A program made the position numbers and the translations under genes. 8,241 bases of DNA from Pseudomonadota bacterium (GTDB taxonomy: Bacteria > Myxococcota_A > Polyangia > Fen-1088), in contig JADGRD010000128.1 in NCBI GenBank assembly GCA_017881285.1, positions 1 to 8,241 on the forward strand, written 5' to 3'. Under the pieces are notes generated by a model that was given only the letters and a program-made list of their open reading frames with translations, was not told the DNA's origin and searched no databases. Below are positions 5,548 to 8,241 of this stretch, piece after piece (position 1 is the stretch's first letter; every line of letters starts with the position of its first letter).

Positions 5548-7452
5548 ATGCGAATCGCCTTGCTGGCGCTCCTCTTCGCGGCGGCGGCATGCAACGGCAA
5601 GGGCATTCGCCTGGGTGGAGGCGTCGACGCACCCAAGGACAGCGGCGCCGACGGACCCAAGGACAGCGGCGCCAACCCGAGTCTGTTCATCTACGTGGCC
5701 CCGGACGGCGATGACAACAACCCCGGGACCTTGGCCCTGCCCCTGCGGACCGTCGGCAAGGCCCGCGACATGGTGCGATCCCTGAACAGCGCCATGACCG
5801 GGGACGTCAACGTCATCCTGCGCGGCGGAACCTATCCCCAGGCCAGCACTTTGGGATTCACCAGCGCCGACTCGGGCAACAACGGTTACTACGTAAAGTA
5901 CACGGCCTACCCGGGCGAACGTCCTCTGCTTACCGGTGGTCAACCCATCAAGGGTTGGAAGCTCTTCGACAGCGCCAGCAACATCTATTCGGCCAACGCC
6001 GGCAGCACCCCCTTCCGGCAGCTCTATGTCAACGGCAACAAGGCCGTGCGCGCGCGCAGCCCCAACCTGGGGGCCGGCGGGGCCGCCAATTTCTTCAGAC
6101 TGACAGGCTTCGATTCGACCGCCCACAACGTGCAGGTGTCGAGCAGCCAGGTCCCGAGCTTCAGCAACCTGACCAAGGTCGAGATGCACCTCATGACCGC
6201 CTGGGCGGACAACACCCTGCGGATCGCCTCCATCACCTCGTCAAGCGGTACCTCCGCCATCAAATTCCAGAGCCCGGAGGATGGCATCCTGTTCGTGCGC
6301 TCCAATCCCCGACTCGATCAACACAACACCGGTTTCGCTCGCGCGTTCTATTTCGAGAATGCGCTGGAAATGCTCGATGAGGCGGGCGAGTGGTATCTGG
6401 ATGAGGTCACCAGCACCGTCTACTACAAACCGCGCGCCGGCGAGGACATGGCCACGGCCACCGTGGTCGCGCCCATGGTCGAGACCATCATGCGTATCGG
6501 AGGCAGCAGCACCTCGGAAACCGTGAGCTATCTGTGGTTCCAGGGGCTGACCTTCGCGCATTCCACTTTCATGCGCCCCAGCCAATACGGCTTCCTCGAT
6601 GCGCAGGCGGGCCAGTACAACCTGACCGCGCAGGCCAACAACAGTCAGACCGTGGGTCGACCACCAGGCGGCGTCAGCGTGAGCAACGCCCACCACATCC
6701 GCTTCGAGCGGAACCTGTTCACCCAGATGGCGGCCACCGGGTTGGATTTGGTGTCGGGCACGCACGATGACTTGATCATCGGCAATGTGTTCACCGACAT
6801 CGGGGGCAGCGGCATCTCCATCGGCAAATTCGTGGCCGATGAGAACACCGAGTACCACACCCCCTACAACCCCACCGACAAGAACGAAATCTGCACGAAC
6901 GACACCATCAGCAACAACTTCATCGACAACGTGACCACCGAGATCCAGGGCGCCTGCGGCATTGCGGCCGGCTATCCGGCGCACCTGACCATCGAGCACA
7001 ACGAGGTGAGCAGAACGAACTTCACCGGTATCTCCGTTGGATATGGCTGGACGAGTGCGGTCAACGCCATGACCAACAACAAGACTAACCGCAACAACAT
7101 CCACCACGTGGCCACCATCCTGGCGGGGGCCGATGGAATCAACACGCAATCCAATCAGGGCCCGGCCTCCGAGATCCAGTACAACTACCTTCACGACTTC
7201 GGCCGCTCGACCTGGGCCGACTACGATGTGCAGGGACTTTCGCTCGATGAGGGCACGGATGGTTTGACGATGGCCCACAATCTGATGCTCAACACGCCCG
7301 GCATCCTGAGCGCCGGATCGGTGGGAGCCAACGTGAGCCTGGCCGACAACGGCGCGCGCCCCAGCGGGGCCGACGAAACCCAGGCCACCGCCGGCATCGA
7401 GCCCGCCTATGCGGACATCAAAGATCTGACCGTGCCCGTACCGACTTTCTGA
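5548..7452 (+). CDS. Right-handed parallel beta-helix lipoprotein, GH141-like glycoside hydrolase candidate
   Basis: This 634-aa protein is a predicted surface lipoprotein. Residues 1-15 form a signal ending in AAAAC (Cys15 lipidated), and a short tether (20-44) contains a duplicated PKDSGA. At 48-77, IYVAPDGDDNNPGTLALPLR and the following KARDMVR match the opening of secreted beta-helix polysaccharide-active proteins. DSGNNGYYVKYTAYPGERPL (108-127), then TGGQPIKGW and RQLYVNGNKAVRARSPN (157-173), resemble the GH141 alpha-L-fucosidase/xylanase group. From about 325 to 590 there are repeated N/D-rich helix rungs (SNAHHIRFERNLF, HDDLIIGNVF, HLTIEHNEVS, SEIQYNYLHDF, DGLTMAHNLM). The acidic LSLDEGTDG (565-573) lies in the region where such enzymes carry catalytic acids. 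The glycan target is unknown; the family assignment is from recalled sequence pattern. Pectate-lyase-like lyases are an alternative. The stop codon is followed within a few bases by a probable insertion-sequence end. Confidence 0.85.
   Translation: MRIALLALLFAAAACNGKGIRLGGGVDAPKDSGADGPKDSGANPSLFIYVAPDGDDNNPGTLALPLRTVGKARDMVRSLNSAMTGDVNVILRGGTYPQASTLGFTSADSGNNGYYVKYTAYPGERPLLTGGQPIKGWKLFDSASNIYSANAGSTPFRQLYVNGNKAVRARSPNLGAGGAANFFRLTGFDSTAHNVQVSSSQVPSFSNLTKVEMHLMTAWADNTLRIASITSSSGTSAIKFQSPEDGILFVRSNPRLDQHNTGFARAFYFENALEMLDEAGEWYLDEVTSTVYYKPRAGEDMATATVVAPMVETIMRIGGSSTSETVSYLWFQGLTFAHSTFMRPSQYGFLDAQAGQYNLTAQANNSQTVGRPPGGVSVSNAHHIRFERNLFTQMAATGLDLVSGTHDDLIIGNVFTDIGGSGISIGKFVADENTEYHTPYNPTDKNEICTNDTISNNFIDNVTTEIQGACGIAAGYPAHLTIEHNEVSRTNFTGISVGYGWTSAVNAMTNNKTNRNNIHHVATILAGADGINTQSNQGPASEIQYNYLHDFGRSTWADYDVQGLSLDEGTDGLTMAHNLMLNTPGILSAGSVGANVSLADNGARPSGADETQATAGIEPAYADIKDLTVPVPTF
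5631..5673. repeat. 24-bp-period tandem repeat in the lipoprotein tether
   Basis: Nineteen bases starting ACCCAAGGACAGC recur identically at 5631-5649 and 5655-5673, a period of 24 bp that keeps the frame. The repeat encodes PKDSGAD-G followed by PKDSGAN, lengthening the spacer between the lipidated Cys15 and the beta-helix domain. Confidence 0.85.
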
Positions 7453-7563
7453 TCCGTGAGCGTAGGGCGGACAAGTGCCATTTTTCGAGACGCACGAGCA
7501 CCGGATACCTCCCGGATACTCCGTTGCGGCAACGCCGATATAGCCTTGCTGTGTGCGCTGCTA

Positions 7564-7593
7564 CGAACGAAGACATTTTGCACTTCTCGTTCG
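7564..7593. repeat. 7-bp inverted repeat downstream of the transposase gene
   Basis: CGAACGA (7564-7570) and TCGTTCG (7587-7593) are perfect inverted arms with a 16-nt loop, starting 20 bp beyond the transposase stop codon. No T-run follows on the minus strand, so an intrinsic terminator is uncertain. A smaller hairpin, CGTTG-CGG-CAACG, lies at 7522-7534, and an 8-bp direct repeat CCGGATAC at 7501-7508 and 7512-7519. No gene is seen in 7453-7613. Confidence 0.4.
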
Positions 7594-7613
7594 CAACTGC
7601 GCCACCCGGGAAA

Positions 7614-8241
7614 TCACGACGAAAGCGCGCCTTCGGGAGGCTGGGCTTCCTGCTCGAGACAGCGCTCGCAAGACAGCGCGCGATTGGCGGCCAGGCGCGC
7701 GGTCCGTGCATTGCTCTTGGCCAAGGCGAGAGCCTCGGGCACGTTGGAGCCGGTCCCAAAGAACATCTCGTCAGGCGTCTGCCCACCGAATGCTGGATGC
7801 GGCATCTTCGTGTTGTGCTCGTTCACGTAGAATTCCACCAACGTGCGAACACGCGCCACCGAGTCCAAGGTGTTCAAGAACAACCATTGATGCTTCAGCG
7901 AACGCCAATAGGCCTCGATAAGCGAGTTGGAAAAGGCGACCTCGACTTGGGCGAGGATGCGGTCCAAGCATGCTGTGAGCAGGATGGAATCCACTGCGCC
8001 GTTCACGTTCTCGACGCCAGAATCCGCATACAGCAAAGGCCGGCCCGCCGTCACGAGATGCTTGCCAGCGGCCAGCAAGAGCTGGCACGTATTCGACGGG
8101 TCGAAGCGTTCCATCACCGTCCACGCAAGGACTTTGCGGGAGTAATTGTCCAAAACCGCCTGGATATAAACCTTCGTGCCGTCGAGCAGCTTGATGACAC
8201 TGGTATCGATGTGCCAGATCTGGTTCGGTTGCGCAGCCCGA
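7614..8241 (-). CDS. IS3-type transposase, integrase core (rve) domain, 5' part outside window
   Basis: The last 208 residues of a DDE transposase are visible; the start lies beyond the right edge, since the frame is open to the final base. The visible part begins RAAQPNQIWHIDTSVIKLLD. The three catalytic acids are the Asp of WHIDTS, the Asp of LYADSG and the Glu of SNSLIEAYWRSLKHQW. I count 60 residues between the two Asp and 35 between the second Asp and Glu, the D-D-35-E spacing of IS3-family and retroviral-type integrases. TPDEMFFG near the C-terminus is the usual tail of the core domain, followed by an Ala/Arg-rich end with two cysteines (SCERC). No frameshift or stop interrupts the visible part, so the element may be intact. 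Internal ATG/TTG codons such as TTG at 8153 are not the true start, because the catalytic Asp lies upstream of them. Confidence 0.9.
   Translation of the reverse strand, partial: RAAQPNQIWHIDTSVIKLLDGTKVYIQAVLDNYSRKVLAWTVMERFDPSNTCQLLLAAGKHLVTAGRPLLYADSGVENVNGAVDSILLTACLDRILAQVEVAFSNSLIEAYWRSLKHQWLFLNTLDSVARVRTLVEFYVNEHNTKMPHPAFGGQTPDEMFFGTGSNVPEALALAKSNARTARLAANRALSCERCLEQEAQPPEGALSS

Larger units (their letters stand above)
7457..8241 (-). mobile_element. Partial insertion sequence carrying an IS3-type transposase
   Basis: The transposase gene (7614 to the right edge) indicates an insertion sequence whose transposase 3' end faces the beta-helix gene. The outer end is proposed near 7457, where the non-coding stretch begins TGAGCGTAGGGCGGACAAGT, a TG-starting and terminal-repeat-like sequence lying 5 bp after the lipoprotein stop codon. 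The other end is outside the window, so neither inverted-repeat matching nor a target duplication can be tested here. The left boundary is an inference; the presence of the transposase is not. Confidence 0.5.

Noticed and set aside
6241..7278. Minus-strand open frame (345 codons) opposite the beta-helix gene
   Set aside because: Composition is His/Val/Gly-rich with no recognisable domain, while the plus strand encodes clear beta-helix rungs.

Overview
The window is GC-rich and codes mainly for secreted, lipid-anchored and envelope proteins with long Gly/Ser/Ala or Asp/Lys/Ser linkers. This style, together with an ECF sigma factor paired with a TPR-type membrane protein, suggests a large-genome myxobacterium (Myxococcota, probably Polyangiales-like). 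That placement is inferred from sequence style, not from a marker gene.

Left part (1-2812, minus strand): a glycoside hydrolase family 2 lipoprotein of 857 aa, followed in the same direction, 90 bp downstream, by the start of a second lipoprotein that runs off the left edge. The hydrolase has a Gly-rich stalk built from an almost perfect 87-bp tandem duplication. Its GH2 signature, acid/base and nucleophile motifs are all present.

Centre (2813-5503): a 271-bp divergent intergenic region, then a plus-strand two-gene operon. It encodes an ECF sigma factor and, overlapping it by 4 bp, a one-pass membrane protein with a C-terminal TPR-like domain but no zinc anti-sigma motif. Convergent to this, 15 bp away, is a minus-strand secreted protein with an N-terminal two-cysteine domain, a low-complexity linker and a C-terminal region resembling an outer-membrane beta-barrel. 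These three genes look like one signalling module: regulator, inner-membrane partner, envelope protein.

Right part (5504-8241): a 44-bp divergent gap separates the secreted protein from a 634-aa lipoprotein with a right-handed parallel beta-helix fold that resembles GH141-type fucosidases/xylanases. Immediately behind its stop codon comes a short region that probably holds the end of an insertion sequence, then the 3' two-thirds of an IS3-type DDE transposase on the minus strand, cut by the window edge.

Overall reading (inference): a surface glycan-degrading locus (GH2 plus beta-helix hydrolase lipoproteins) arranged around an ECF sigma / TPR membrane protein / barrel protein module that could sense or control it, with an insertion sequence at its right border. 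No RNA genes, CRISPR arrays or phage genes were seen.
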